A DNA stretch of 64,000 bases, from assembly GCF_031769195.1 (NCBI RefSeq), contig NZ_JAVHNP010000002.1, positions 124,001 through 188,000 on the forward strand, written 5' to 3'. The notes beneath the pieces were generated by a model. It saw only the letters and a program-made list of their open reading frames with translations, had not been told where the DNA came from and did no database searches. This stretch comes from Vreelandella sp031769195. GTDB taxonomy: Bacteria > Pseudomonadota > Gammaproteobacteria > Pseudomonadales > Halomonadaceae. Shown here in pieces: positions 15,756 through 24,103 of the stretch (its first letter is position 1; each line of letters opens with the position of its first letter). The position numbers were made by a program, and so were the translations under genes.

Positions 15756-16823
15756 ATGGCGGATGAACAGCAGATAAAGGTCGCGGTGCTGGGGGGTGGC
15801 AGCTTCGGTACGGCGCTTGCCAGTATTGCAGCAGATAACGGAGCTGCAGTGCGCCAGTGGATGCGTGATGAAGCGTTGGTGGCGCAAATCAACCAGGAGC
15901 ATCGCAATGGGCGCTATCTGCCTGATTACGCGATTAACCCAGCGGTCGTTGCCTCTTCTGACTTGGCAGCGGCGCTGGCGGGCGCTGAGCTAGTGCTGAT
16001 TGCGATTCCTTCTAAAGCGTTTCGCAGCGTTGTACAAGCGGCGAAACCTTGGCTGCGCCCAGAGCAAATCCTGGTGAGCACCACGAAAGGCATTGAGCAG
16101 GATAGTTTTATGCTCATGAGCCAAGTGCTGGAGCAGGAAACCGGCTTTCCCCATATTGGCGTTATTGCCGGCCCTAACTTGGCGTCAGAAATTGCTGATA
16201 AGCAGCTGACCGCGACAGTGATTGCCAGTGCCGATGCCCTAACGCGTACACGGGTACAGCAGGCGCTAGGCTGCCGCTACTTTCGAGTGTATGCCAGCAA
16301 CGACCGCCATGGCGTAGAGCTGGGCGGAGCGCTGAAAAATATTTACGCCATTGCGGCGGGTATGGCAGCGGCGTTGGGAATGGGTGAGAACACCCGTAGC
16401 ATGCTGATGACCCGCGCGCTGGCCGAGATGAGCCGTTTTGCGGTTGCCCAAGGGGCAAACCCGATGACGTTTTTAGGGTTGGCGGGAGTAGGTGACTTGA
16501 TTGTGACCTGCTCTTCTAATTTGTCGCGAAATTATCGGGTTGGCTATGCATTAGGGGAAGGGCAGAATTTAGCAGAAGCGGTGGAAGCGCTTGGGCAGGT
16601 CGCGGAAGGAGTCAATACCGTAAAGCTTGTCTGTGCGAAAGCCCGCGAGATGGGCGTTTACATGCCGTTGGCCGAAGGTTTAAACCGGGTGCTGTTTGAT
16701 GGCGTGCCCGCCCAAGAGATGGCGCGTACGCTGATGATGGGCGAGCAGAGTAGCGATGTGGAGTTCATTCTGCCCCGCGAGGCGGTTCAACAGGCGCATC
16801 GTGATCAAGCGCAGCAAGACTAA
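15756..16823 (+). CDS. gpsA: Glycerol-3-phosphate dehydrogenase [NAD(P)+]
   Basis: GpsA reduces dihydroxyacetone phosphate to sn-glycerol 3-phosphate, the backbone for phospholipid synthesis, in the cytosol. The 355-residue protein has the dinucleotide-binding GGGSFGTA at residues 13-20. Other conserved parts are the STTKGIE and GPNLASEIA segments, the substrate-binding GGALKNIYAIAAG with the active-site Lys, and GLAGVGDLIVTC. It is slightly longer than E. coli GpsA (339) owing to a Gln-rich tail. It probably shares a transcript with sixA 37 bases downstream, as in other gammaproteobacteria. Confidence 0.97.
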   Translation: MADEQQIKVAVLGGGSFGTALASIAADNGAAVRQWMRDEALVAQINQEHRNGRYLPDYAINPAVVASSDLAAALAGAELVLIAIPSKAFRSVVQAAKPWLRPEQILVSTTKGIEQDSFMLMSQVLEQETGFPHIGVIAGPNLASEIADKQLTATVIASADALTRTRVQQALGCRYFRVYASNDRHGVELGGALKNIYAIAAGMAAALGMGENTRSMLMTRALAEMSRFAVAQGANPMTFLGLAGVGDLIVTCSSNLSRNYRVGYALGEGQNLAEAVEALGQVAEGVNTVKLVCAKAREMGVYMPLAEGLNRVLFDGVPAQEMARTLMMGEQSSDVEFILPREAVQQAHRDQAQQD

Positions 16824-16860
16824 AGCCGAACGCCAGGCCGATTAGACAGAGGAAGTTGGC

Positions 16861-17379
16861 ATGCAAAGCAATATCAAACGCGAAGCAAACAGCGAGATGA
16901 ACCATGTGTTGATTATGCGCCACGGTGAAGCAGCCCCCGGCTTTCCTGATCATGCGCGGCCCCTAACGCCCCGTGGCGAGCAGGAGGTGGCAGCGATGGC
17001 CCGCTGGCTGGCGCAGCGTGTTGAGAAAGGGGAGCTGACGTTGCCAACACTATACGCAAGCCCCTATGTGCGTGCTCAGCAGACCGCACAGCGCATTAGC
17101 GATGCCATAGGCGCGCCGTTGCAAACACTTGCATTTATTACCCCCGATGATATGGCGGCGGATGTCAGCGAGTGGCTCTTACACCACGAGGACGATGGGC
17201 CGATTATGCTCGTTAGTCATATGCCGCTCGTGGGCGACTTGGCGGGTTTGCTGGTTGAGGGGTCGCCCAGCCAAGGGGTGGGTTTTCCTACCGCGGCGAT
17301 TGCCGAGCTTGAGGCGGACGTGTGGGCCGCGGGCTGCGCACAGTTGAAGCGCTTTACTCAGCCTAGCCAGCTAGTTTAA
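16861..17379 (+). CDS. sixA: Phosphohistidine phosphatase SixA
   Basis: SixA is a small RHG-family phosphatase that removes phosphate from histidine residues. In E. coli it acts on ArcB and on the nitrogen-PTS protein NPr, whose homologue (PtsO) is encoded at 32858-33127. The catalytic signature MRHGEAAP is near the N-terminus, with PLTPRGEQEV and SPYVRAQQTAQRI following. The final catalytic-core stretch is VSHMPLVGDLAGLL. Starting at 16861 gives 172 residues and has a strong GAGGAAG; an internal ATG at 16897 would give 160, closer to E. coli (161), but lacks a clear ribosome binding site. It likely forms an operon with gpsA. Confidence 0.93.
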   Translation: MQSNIKREANSEMNHVLIMRHGEAAPGFPDHARPLTPRGEQEVAAMARWLAQRVEKGELTLPTLYASPYVRAQQTAQRISDAIGAPLQTLAFITPDDMAADVSEWLLHHEDDGPIMLVSHMPLVGDLAGLLVEGSPSQGVGFPTAAIAELEADVWAAGCAQLKRFTQPSQLV

Positions 17380-17384
17380 CGGCA

Positions 17385-17412
17385 TAAAAAAGCGGCTGCC
17401 GAAGCAGCCGCT
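17385..17412 (-). terminator. Terminator of gatCAB (minus), also faces sixA
   Basis: Read on the minus strand, AGCGGCTGC, loop TTCG, GCAGCCGCT is followed by a run of T (17385-17390 is A6 on the plus strand). This is a canonical terminator for gatCAB, with a UUCG loop. The same stem lies just after sixA but has no T-tract in that direction. Confidence 0.85.
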
Positions 17413-17437
17413 ATTCACACAGCACTGAAATGACTAT

Positions 17438-18892
17438 TTACAGCAGGGCGTCCAGCTTCTCTTTTAGTACGCCGTTAACCTGCTGGGGGTTAGCCGTGCC
17501 ACGGGATGCTTTCATCACCTGACCGACAAAATAGCCGATCATTTTGCCGCGCTTTTCAGGTTCAGAATCACGGTACTGTGCTACCTGCGCGGGGCTCTCG
17601 GCAATCACCTGATCAATCATCGCCTCAATCGCGCCAGTGTCGGTCACCTGCTTCAAGCCTTTGGCTTCAATGATCGTGTCCGCGCTATCACCTTGACCAT
17701 TCCACAGCGCCTGGAACACCTGCTTTGCGGCTTTGCCGTTAATAGTGTCATCCAGCACGCGGCTGATTAGTTCGCCTAGCTGTTGGGCCGAGACCGGGCT
17801 GTTTTGGATGCTGAGATTTTCGCGGTTCAGTGCGCCGGAAAGTTCTCCCTGTACCCAGTTGGCCGCCTGCTTGGCGTCGCCGCATACTCGGTGTACTTCC
17901 TCGAAAAACTCCGCCATTTCGCGGCTGCCGGACAGTACGTTAGCGTCGTAAGCCGATAAGCCCAGCTCATTCTGGAAGCGAGCCCGCTTATCAGCGGGCA
18001 GCTCTGGAAGCTGGCTGCGCAAATGCTCCAGATAGGCTTGGTCTAACACCACTGGCAGCAGATCGGGGCAGGGGAAGTAGCGATAGTCATTGGCTTCTTC
18101 CTTGGTGCGCATGCTGCGGGTTTCATCGCGCTCAGGGTCAAACAGGCGGGTTTCCTGAACCACCTTGCCGCCATCTTCAATGAGTTCAATCTGGCGCTCG
18201 ACCTCAAAGGCGATGGCGCGCTCCACAAAGCGGAACGAGTTAACGTTTTTGATCTCTGCGCGGGTACCAAACGCCTCTTGACCTTTAGGCCGCACCGAAA
18301 CGTTAACGTCGCAGCGCATCGAACCTTCCGCCATGTTGCCGTCGGAAATGCCCAGATACGTCACGATGGAGTGAATGGCCTTTAGATAAGCGGCGGCTTC
18401 TTTTGCGCTACGCATATCAGGCTCTGAAACGATCTCTAACAGCGGCGTGCCTGCACGGTTAAGATCAATGCCCGTCATGCCCTGGAAGTCTTCGTGCAGC
18501 GACTTGCCCGCATCTTCCTCTAGGTGAGCGTGATGAATGCGAATCCGCTTGGTGGTGTCGTCATCCAGGGTGATCTCAACCTCACCAGCGCCCACGATGG
18601 GGTGGTACATCTGGCTGGTTTGATAGCCTTTTGGCAAATCTGGGTAGAAGTAATTTTTACGGTCAAAGACCGAGACTTCCGGGATATCCGCATGCACGGC
18701 CAAGCCAAACTGTACGGCCATAGCAACCGCCTGTTCATTCAGCACTGGCAGAACGCCTGGTAGGCCCAGGTCGACGGCGCAGGCTTGCGTGTTGGGCTCT
18801 GCGCCGAAAGCGGTGGATGCGCCAGAAAAAATCTTAGAGCGCGTTGCGAGCTGAACGTGAACTTCCAGCCCGATCACGGTTTCCCATTGCAT
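17438..18892 (-). CDS. gatB: Asp-tRNA(Asn)/Glu-tRNA(Gln) amidotransferase subunit B
   Basis: GatB is the tRNA-binding and kinase subunit of GatCAB, which converts misacylated Asp-tRNA(Asn) or Glu-tRNA(Gln) to the amidated form. The 484-residue protein begins WETVIGLEVHVQL. It has the cradle-domain signatures NRAGTPLLEIVSEPDMRS and MRCDVNVSVRP, and a helical/YqeY-like C-terminal region for tRNA (ending in ANPQQVNGVLKEKL). Its start overlaps the gatA stop as TAATG, so translation is coupled. Its presence implies indirect aminoacylation of at least one amide tRNA. Which one cannot be told without the tRNA synthetase gene set. Confidence 0.98.
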   Translation of the reverse strand: MQWETVIGLEVHVQLATRSKIFSGASTAFGAEPNTQACAVDLGLPGVLPVLNEQAVAMAVQFGLAVHADIPEVSVFDRKNYFYPDLPKGYQTSQMYHPIVGAGEVEITLDDDTTKRIRIHHAHLEEDAGKSLHEDFQGMTGIDLNRAGTPLLEIVSEPDMRSAKEAAAYLKAIHSIVTYLGISDGNMAEGSMRCDVNVSVRPKGQEAFGTRAEIKNVNSFRFVERAIAFEVERQIELIEDGGKVVQETRLFDPERDETRSMRTKEEANDYRYFPCPDLLPVVLDQAYLEHLRSQLPELPADKRARFQNELGLSAYDANVLSGSREMAEFFEEVHRVCGDAKQAANWVQGELSGALNRENLSIQNSPVSAQQLGELISRVLDDTINGKAAKQVFQALWNGQGDSADTIIEAKGLKQVTDTGAIEAMIDQVIAESPAQVAQYRDSEPEKRGKMIGYFVGQVMKASRGTANPQQVNGVLKEKLDALL

Positions 18893-20352
18893 TAGGCGTT
18901 CTCCTCGGCAAAGGCAGGCAGTTGAAGGTGCCAGTCGGTGGCTTGCTGGAACTGGTGCGCCACGTTAAGCAGCTGCGCTTCCGCAAAATGAGTGCCCAGA
19001 ATCTGTAAGCCGACTGGGCGACCGCCTGCAAAACCTGCCGGAACGCTGATGCCAGGAATACCCGCTAGGTTAACGGCGATGGTATAGATATCCTGCAAAT
19101 ACATCGACACCGGGTCTTTCTTCGCGCCAAGATCAAAGGCGGGCGTGGGCGATGCCGGGCCCATCAATACATCGACGTCTTCAAAGGCATCGAGGAAGTC
19201 TTGACGAATCAAGCGGCGAACTTTCTGCGCTTTGGTGTAATAAGCGTCGAAGAAGCCTTCCGATAGTGTATGCGTGCCAATCAGGATGCGGCGCTTCACC
19301 TCTTCACCAAACCCTTCTGCGCGCGAGCGGGTGTACAGGTCTTGCAAGTCGACGGGCGAGTCGCAGCGGTGGCCAAAGCGAACGCCGTCATAGCGCGACA
19401 GATTAGATGACGCCTCTGCGGGAGCAATGACGTAGTAAGCGGGAATTGCGTAGTGCGTATGCGGCAGGCTGACTTCGCGCACTGTGGCACCCAGCGACTC
19501 ATACACCTTCACCGCCTCACGCACGGCTTTTTCTACTTCTGGGTCTAAACCGTCGCCAAAGTACTCCTTGGGTAGGCCGATCTTAAGCCCGGAGAGCGGA
19601 GCGTTCAGCGTTTCGGTGTAGTCCGGCACGCCACGGGCCACGCTGGTGGAATCCCGCACATCATGACCAGCGATCACGTTGAGGAGCAGGGCGCAGTCTT
19701 CGGCGGTGCGTGCCATGGGGCCCGCTTGGTCAAGGCTTGAAGCGTACGCAATGATGCCGTAGCGGGAAACGCGACCGTAGGTCGGCTTTAAGCCTGTGAT
19801 GCCGCAAAACGCAGCGGGCTGGCGAATCGAGCCCCCGGTGTCGGTCCCCATGGCGGCAGGTACCAGCCCCGCGGCGACGGCGGCGGCGCTGCCACCCGAG
19901 CTTCCGCCCGGTACCGCGGAGGTATCCCAGGGGTTTTTAACAGCCCCGTAGTGGCTGTTTTCATTGGAAGAGCCCATGGCGAACTCATCCATATTGGTTT
20001 TACCAAGGCTGATGGTGCCGGCCGCGCGGAGCTTTTCCACTACAGTGGCGTTGTAGGGCGCGATAAAATTATCGAGCATCTTTGAGCCACAGCTGGTTTT
20101 AACGCCCTGCGTACAAAAAATATCTTTAAGGGCCAGCGGAATGCCGGTGAGCTTGCCTGCTTTGCCGTCGGCACGGGCCTTATCGGCGGCTTCCGCTTCG
20201 CCAAGGGCCTGTTCGGCGGTCACGGTAATAAAGCTATTGAGCGAGCCGTCGGCTTTTTCAATGCGCTGTAAAAAATGGGATGTCAGCTCTCGGCTTGAGA
20301 GTTCACCGCTTTTTAAGGCGGCGGCGAGCTGCGTTACGGTTTTATCATGCAT
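18892..20352 (-). CDS. gatA: Asp-tRNA(Asn)/Glu-tRNA(Gln) amidotransferase subunit A
   Basis: GatA is the amidase subunit; it releases ammonia from glutamine or asparagine for transfer to the tRNA-bound amino acid. The 486-residue protein has the amidase signature with GSSGGSAAAVAAG and the GTDTGGSIRQPAAFCG loop, which hold the Ser-cisSer-Lys triad (Lys in LALKDIF). Length fits the family. It lies between gatC (59-base gap upstream) and gatB (1-base overlap downstream) in the standard gatC-gatA-gatB order. Confidence 0.98.
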   Translation of the reverse strand: MHDKTVTQLAAALKSGELSSRELTSHFLQRIEKADGSLNSFITVTAEQALGEAEAADKARADGKAGKLTGIPLALKDIFCTQGVKTSCGSKMLDNFIAPYNATVVEKLRAAGTISLGKTNMDEFAMGSSNENSHYGAVKNPWDTSAVPGGSSGGSAAAVAAGLVPAAMGTDTGGSIRQPAAFCGITGLKPTYGRVSRYGIIAYASSLDQAGPMARTAEDCALLLNVIAGHDVRDSTSVARGVPDYTETLNAPLSGLKIGLPKEYFGDGLDPEVEKAVREAVKVYESLGATVREVSLPHTHYAIPAYYVIAPAEASSNLSRYDGVRFGHRCDSPVDLQDLYTRSRAEGFGEEVKRRILIGTHTLSEGFFDAYYTKAQKVRRLIRQDFLDAFEDVDVLMGPASPTPAFDLGAKKDPVSMYLQDIYTIAVNLAGIPGISVPAGFAGGRPVGLQILGTHFAEAQLLNVAHQFQQATDWHLQLPAFAEENA

Positions 20353-20411
20353 AACCCAGAAGCTCCGTTCAGGGGCGATTAAAAGAAGCAGAAACGAGCG
20401 GTGCGGTGGGG

Positions 20412-20699
20412 TTATTCAACCACGCGGGGCACCAAGTAAAGGCCGTTTTCCACTGCCGGAGCACAGCGCTGGAAAGCGTCGCGCTGGTTCGTTTCCGTGA
20501 CTTCATCGGCACGTAGGCGCTGGGTAGCGTCTAAGGGGTGGGCAAGCGGCGCAACGCCGTCGGTGTCCAGGCTTTGTAGCTGGTCGACCATGTCCAGGAT
20601 GCGGCTTAGATCGTCGACAAAGCCACTGGCTTGGTCATCGCTAACGGCGAGTCGGGCCAAGTGTGCGGCCCGGCGCACATGAGATTCTTCAAGCGCCAT
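20412..20699 (-). CDS. gatC: Asp-tRNA(Asn)/Glu-tRNA(Gln) amidotransferase subunit C
   Basis: GatC is the small stabilising subunit that wraps around the GatA-GatB interface. The protein is 95 residues long from the ATG at 20699, starting MALEESHVRRAAHLARLAV, and carries the DLSRILDMVDQLQSLDTDGV core and the C-terminal YLVPRVVE segment. An in-frame upstream ATG at 20732 is rejected because GAGGAAAC precedes 20699 and family homology begins there. It is the first gene of gatCAB and diverges from mreB. Confidence 0.95.
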   Translation of the reverse strand: MALEESHVRRAAHLARLAVSDDQASGFVDDLSRILDMVDQLQSLDTDGVAPLAHPLDATQRLRADEVTETNQRDAFQRCAPAVENGLYLVPRVVE

Positions 20700-20928
20700 G
20701 ATCGAGGTTTCCTCGCAAACGTGATGGAACATATTCCGCTTTCAGCGGTATACATACAGTCATCTTAAATTCGTCTTGTGGAGCAGACGTGGAAAATAGC
20801 CGCAAAAGGTACCACATATTGCCCCCTTCAGGCACTATCAGGCGCGACTCGTGCTTGCTGCCAAGGGGTTGCGGTGATACCGTTTGCATCCGCACAGGGT
20901 TCCCGGTCTGCACTAGGTAACAACATCC

Positions 20929-21966
20929 ATGTTCAAACGTTTGAGGGGGCTGTTTTCCAGCGATCTGTCGATCGACTTGGGTACGGCCAACACACTGATT
21001 TATGTACGCGGTCGTGGCATCGTTCTTGATGAACCGTCCGTGGTCGCCATTCGTCAATCTGGCAATATGCGCAGCGTCGCCTCGGTAGGTGCCGATGCTA
21101 AACGTATGCTCGGCCGCACGCCCGGTAACATCACGGCGATTCGCCCGATGAAAGATGGCGTCATTGCCGATTTCACTGTTACCGAGCAGATGCTTCAGCA
21201 CTTTATCCGTAAAGTACATCAAAGCACTTTTTTAACACCGAGCCCGCGGGTTCTGGTGTGCGTGCCGTGTATGTCCACCCAGGTGGAGCGTCGTGCGATT
21301 CGTGAGTCCGCTGAGGGGGCCGGTGCCCGTGAAGTGTTCCTGATCGAAGAGCCGATGGCGGCTGCGATTGGTGCTGGCTTGCCGGTGGAAGAGGCGCAAG
21401 GCTCCATGGTCGTGGATATCGGTGGTGGTACTACTGAAATCGCGATTATCTCGCTCAATGGCGTAGTTTATTCAGAATCTATCCGCGTAGGCGGTGACCG
21501 TTTTGATGAGGCGATCACCGCGTACGTGCGCCGCCATTATGGCAGCTTGATTGGCGAAGCGACGGCTGAGCGTATCAAAGAAGAGATTGGCTGTGCCTAC
21601 CCCGGTGGCGAGCTGCGTGAAATTGATGTGCGCGGTCGTAACTTGGCTGAAGGCATTCCCCGTAGCTTCACGCTGAACTCCCACGAAATTCTCGAAGCAC
21701 TGCAGGAAACGCTCGGCTCGATTGTCGCAGCCGTCAAGAGTGCGCTTGAGCAATCTCCCCCCGAGCTTGCTTCCGATATCGCTGAGCGCGGTCTTGTGCT
21801 CACCGGTGGCGGCGCGCTACTGCGTGATCTCGACAAGCTGATCGCTGAAGAGACGGGCTTGCCAGTCATTGTTGCTGAAGATCCGTTGACCTGCGTTGCG
21901 CGTGGTGGCGGTAAGGCGCTGGAAATGATTGACCAGCATACCTTTGAGTTACTGTCGAGCGACTAA
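20929..21966 (+). CDS. mreB: Rod-shape determining protein MreB
   Basis: MreB is the actin-like ATPase that polymerises under the inner membrane and directs lateral wall synthesis by the elongasome. The 345-residue length is typical. It has an amphipathic N-terminus (MFKRLRGLFSSD), phosphate-1 motif DLGTANT (residues 16-22), the DIGGGTTEIA phosphate-2 loop and the LTGGGALLRDLDKL adenosine motif. A modest AGGTAA precedes the ATG. It heads mreBCD-maf-rng-yhdP-tldD, the order known from E. coli, and diverges from gatC over 229 bases that must hold both promoters; no clear -35/-10 pair was identified there. Confidence 0.98.
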   Translation: MFKRLRGLFSSDLSIDLGTANTLIYVRGRGIVLDEPSVVAIRQSGNMRSVASVGADAKRMLGRTPGNITAIRPMKDGVIADFTVTEQMLQHFIRKVHQSTFLTPSPRVLVCVPCMSTQVERRAIRESAEGAGAREVFLIEEPMAAAIGAGLPVEEAQGSMVVDIGGGTTEIAIISLNGVVYSESIRVGGDRFDEAITAYVRRHYGSLIGEATAERIKEEIGCAYPGGELREIDVRGRNLAEGIPRSFTLNSHEILEALQETLGSIVAAVKSALEQSPPELASDIAERGLVLTGGGALLRDLDKLIAEETGLPVIVAEDPLTCVARGGGKALEMIDQHTFELLSSD

Positions 21967-21989
21967 TCGCAGCGGTTTAACGCGGGGGA

Positions 21990-22931
21990 TTGCCTATTAA
22001 ACCGCTGTTCTCACACGGGCCGTTACCCGGTTACCGGCTGTTCTTCTGTGTGCTGGCGGCAAGCGCTTTGATGTTTGTCGACCACCGTTTTACCCGCATG
22101 GAAGACGTTCGCGCCCAAATGACCATGGTGGTCGCGCCCATACAGTGGGTGGTGAGCGTGCCTAGTGACTTGTTGAATTGGGGGGCGCTTGCGCTCTCCG
22201 ATCAGCAAGCGCTGGTGGACGAAAACCGCCGCCTGCGCGAGCAAATCTTAACGCTTTCCCATCGTGGTCAGCGCCTTGCTAACCTAACGGCTGAGAATAC
22301 TGAGCTACGCCATCTGCTGAGCGCTGCTGAACGCCGTGATATTCCCTATATCACGGCAGAACTGCTTTCACTGGATAATGATCCCTTCAGCCACCAAATG
22401 GTGGTGGACCGTGGGCACCGCAACGGTGCCTATGTGGGTCAGCCGGTGATTGATGCCTCAGGTTTAGTGGGGCAAATTACGGCAGTGTCTGCGTACTCAA
22501 GCCGTGTGTTGCTGCTTGCGGATGCAAGCCATGCCTTGCCTGTCCAGGTAAATCGTAACGGGCTGCGCTTTATTGTTCAGGGGACAGGGCGCTACGGCAG
22601 CGTGAATGTTTTGCACGTGCCGGATACCGCCGATATTCGTGAAGGAGATCTGTTGACTACCTCTGGGTTGGCAGGACGCTTTCCGCCTGGCTACCCCGTT
22701 GCCCGCGTGACCGAGGTGTACCACGACCCCGGCCAGCCGTTTGCACGGGTAGTGGCTGAACCTTCTGCGCAGCTTCAACGCTCTCGCCATTTCTTGCTGC
22801 TCTTTCCACCCCCCCGTGAAGAGTTCGATACGCCTATTTGGGATGAGTCCATGGATATTTCTGCCGAAGCGCTACATGCTGCTCAGCGCCTTGGGCAACC
22901 AGCGGCCCCGGTTGTGCAGGAGGATCGCTAA
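21990..22931 (+). CDS. mreC: Rod-shape determining protein MreC, non-ATG start
   Basis: MreC is a bitopic inner-membrane protein whose periplasmic coiled coil and beta domains organise PBP2 and RodA. About 313 residues: a short cytoplasmic stretch, one membrane helix (about 15-32), a coiled coil (QQALVDENRRLREQILTL) and the beta domains (VDRGHRNGAYVGQPVID, GDLLTTSGLAGRFP). The next in-frame ATG would delete the membrane helix, so the start is non-ATG. TTG at 21990 is given, but GGGGG at 21984-21988 is only one base from it. An ATT at 21996 lies 7 bases from it and would begin KPLFSHGP, close to Pseudomonas MreC. The stop overlaps mreD (TAATG). Confidence 0.95.
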   Translation: MPIKPLFSHGPLPGYRLFFCVLAASALMFVDHRFTRMEDVRAQMTMVVAPIQWVVSVPSDLLNWGALALSDQQALVDENRRLREQILTLSHRGQRLANLTAENTELRHLLSAAERRDIPYITAELLSLDNDPFSHQMVVDRGHRNGAYVGQPVIDASGLVGQITAVSAYSSRVLLLADASHALPVQVNRNGLRFIVQGTGRYGSVNVLHVPDTADIREGDLLTTSGLAGRFPPGYPVARVTEVYHDPGQPFARVVAEPSAQLQRSRHFLLLFPPPREEFDTPIWDESMDISAEALHAAQRLGQPAAPVVQEDR

Positions 22932-23419
22932 TGGCGCGTGCGCCGATAGTGCCTCTGGCGGTGGTCTGGCTAAGTTTGATCTTGGCGCTCTGCCTACAGG
23001 TGATGCCCCTGGCCGACGGCTGGCAGGTATTTCGCCCGGAGTGGATCGGGCTCATGCTTATCTATTGGTGTATGCGTGCTCCTGACCGCGTTGGGGTCTT
23101 TCATGGGTTTGTGTTTGGCCTATTGATGGACCTCATCGAAGGCACGGCGCTGGGTCAGCATGCATTAATCTTATCACTACTGGCGTTTTTAGCCGCCCTG
23201 GTATATCCCCGCTTTCGCGCTTATTCACTGGTACAGCAGTCGGTGCTGGTGCTGGTGCTACTCGGGTTGGTGCAACTGATTGAGCAATGGCTGCGTACGC
23301 TATCGGGTGATTTCTCTATTCATCTCTCGTTTTTGATTCCGTCACTGGTCAGTGCGTTCTTATGGCCGTGGCTTTCCACTATGTTTAAAGCCATTGAAAG
23401 GCGGATGGCCAATGCGTGA
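22931..23419 (+). CDS. mreD: Rod-shape determining protein MreD
   Basis: MreD is a small polytopic inner-membrane partner of MreC in the elongasome. The 162-residue protein has about five or six hydrophobic segments and the family segment PEWIGLMLIYWCMRAPDRVGVFHGFVFG (split here across loop and helix), with GLLMDLIEGTALGQHAL following. The start overlaps the mreC stop. Sequence conservation in this family is low, but length, topology and position between mreC and maf make the call secure. Confidence 0.95.
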   Translation: MARAPIVPLAVVWLSLILALCLQVMPLADGWQVFRPEWIGLMLIYWCMRAPDRVGVFHGFVFGLLMDLIEGTALGQHALILSLLAFLAALVYPRFRAYSLVQQSVLVLVLLGLVQLIEQWLRTLSGDFSIHLSFLIPSLVSAFLWPWLSTMFKAIERRMANA

Positions 23420-23435
23420 ACATGAGGACATGCCC

Positions 23436-24044
23436 ATGAAGGCTGTTACGCCAGCAGGGGCTCCTGTGCTGTGCTTGGCCTCGGCGTCACCACGCCGCCA
23501 AGCGCTGCTTGCTTCCATTGGTGTTCCTGTCAGTGTCTTGCCCAGCGATATTGACGAAACTCCGCTGGAAGGGGAGTCTCCGCACTCCTATGTGGAGCGG
23601 TTAGCGGTGGCAAAAGCGCAGGCGGCGATGGGGAAAACCGCGCTGCCCGTGCTAGGGTCGGACACGGCTGTGGTGATTGATGACACGATTTTAGGCAAGC
23701 CTAATGATCAGCAGCATGCTGCTGATATGCTGCACCGGCTGTCTGGCCGCACGCATCAGGTGCTGACGGCAGTAGCAGTAAGCGGGCTGCGGGGTATACT
23801 CTCCTGCTGTGTGACCACCAATGTCACTATGCGCGAACTCAGCGCTGAAGAGATCGCCTGCTATTGGCTGACCGGGGAGCCTGCCGATAAGGCGGGTGGC
23901 TATGCGATTCAAGGCTTAGCCGCCATTTTTATTGAACACATCCAGGGCAGTCACTCCGCTGTTGTTGGGCTGCCTCTATTTGAAACAACGCACTTGCTAC
24001 GCCAGCAAGGGGTCCCCGTTTGGGCGGGCAGTTATCCATTGTAA
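23436..24044 (+). CDS. Maf-family nucleotide pyrophosphatase
   Basis: Maf proteins hydrolyse non-canonical or modified nucleoside triphosphates (the YhdE type prefers dTTP and UTP). This gene occupies the yhdE position between mreD and rng. From the ATG at 23436 the protein has 202 residues. LASASPRRQALLASIG is the N-terminal signature, SDTAVV and the GKPNDQQHAADMLHRLSG region form the rest of the site, and GGYAIQGLAAIFIEHI is near the end. Several in-frame ATGs lie upstream (23412, 23430); 23436 is chosen because GAGGA sits 7 bases before it. Confidence 0.93.
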   Translation: MKAVTPAGAPVLCLASASPRRQALLASIGVPVSVLPSDIDETPLEGESPHSYVERLAVAKAQAAMGKTALPVLGSDTAVVIDDTILGKPNDQQHAADMLHRLSGRTHQVLTAVAVSGLRGILSCCVTTNVTMRELSAEEIACYWLTGEPADKAGGYAIQGLAAIFIEHIQGSHSAVVGLPLFETTHLLRQQGVPVWAGSYPL

Positions 24045-24103
24045 CCACCGACTCATCACCTGCTGCGCTGGCAAGGAATAGGACATCCAACAAGGAATTT
24101 TGC

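Noticed and set aside
20689..21222. 177-codon minus-strand frame covering the gatC-mreB gap and the start of mreB
   Set aside because: It would overlap both the gatC start and the mreB N-terminus and has no recognisable domain; the region is better explained as a divergent promoter region.
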